Shown: piece after piece, positions 6,167 to 6,184 of the stretch | Layout: each line of letters starts with the position of its first letter | Numbering within the stretch: the first letter of the stretch is position 1 | From: Candidatus Delongbacteria bacterium | GTDB lineage: Bacteria > Bacteroidota > Bacteroidia > Bacteroidales > ML635J-15 | Direction: 5' to 3' | Length of the DNA: 6,184 nucleotides | NCBI GenBank assembly: GCA_027858215.1 | Contig: JAQIDD010000308.1 | Location: 1 to 6,184 of the forward strand | Translations under genes and position numbers: made by a program | The notes under the pieces: generated by a model | The model's input: the letters and a program-made list of their open reading frames with translations, nothing else | Databases searched by the model: none | Told to the model about the DNA's origin: nothing

Positions 6167-6184
6167 AAAATATCACTAAAATTC

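Overview
The window looks like AT-rich chromosomal DNA from a member of the Bacteroidota. Three things suggest this: an outer-membrane TonB-dependent receptor that starts with a carboxypeptidase-regulatory-like domain (the usual architecture in this phylum), a TAnnTTTG-type -7 promoter box, and start codons preceded by A-rich leaders instead of clear Shine-Dalgarno sequences. The species cannot be named from this sequence alone.

Layout. Positions 20-842 (minus strand) carry two small exported-protein genes in a row: an acidic coiled-coil lipoprotein, then a lysine/arginine-rich secreted protein. The second reading frame is cut by one in-frame TAA at 392-394 but stays open in the same frame down to position 20. 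A short region (843-946) separates this pair from the divergent 828-residue TonB-dependent receptor (947-3433, plus). Positions 3434-3803 lie between convergent genes and hold no intact gene. They hold a degenerate 8-bp tandem repeat, a probable decayed fragment of a GxxExxY-type (PDDEXK_3) gene, and a strong hairpin. On the minus strand follow a PLP-dependent class I/II aminotransferase (3804-4919), which probably has its own promoter, and a family 4 glycosyltransferase (5042-6166) lying upstream of it in transcription order.

How the parts may work together. The receptor imports an unknown ligand across the outer membrane. No SusD partner lies beside it, so a glycan-uptake locus is not supported. 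The lipoprotein and the basic secreted protein are adjacent, both exported, opposite in charge and both heptad-patterned, so they may be partners in the periplasm; this is inference. The glycosyltransferase probably acts in surface polysaccharide or glycan synthesis. The aminotransferase belongs to the amino-acid type, not the sugar-nucleotide type, so its link to the glycosyltransferase may be only positional.

I see no phage, transposon, CRISPR array, RNA gene or clear defence system. The points most worth a second look are the in-frame stop in an otherwise well-preserved coiled-coil gene, the acidic/basic coiled-coil pair, and the repeat-plus-gene remnant at 3481-3711.
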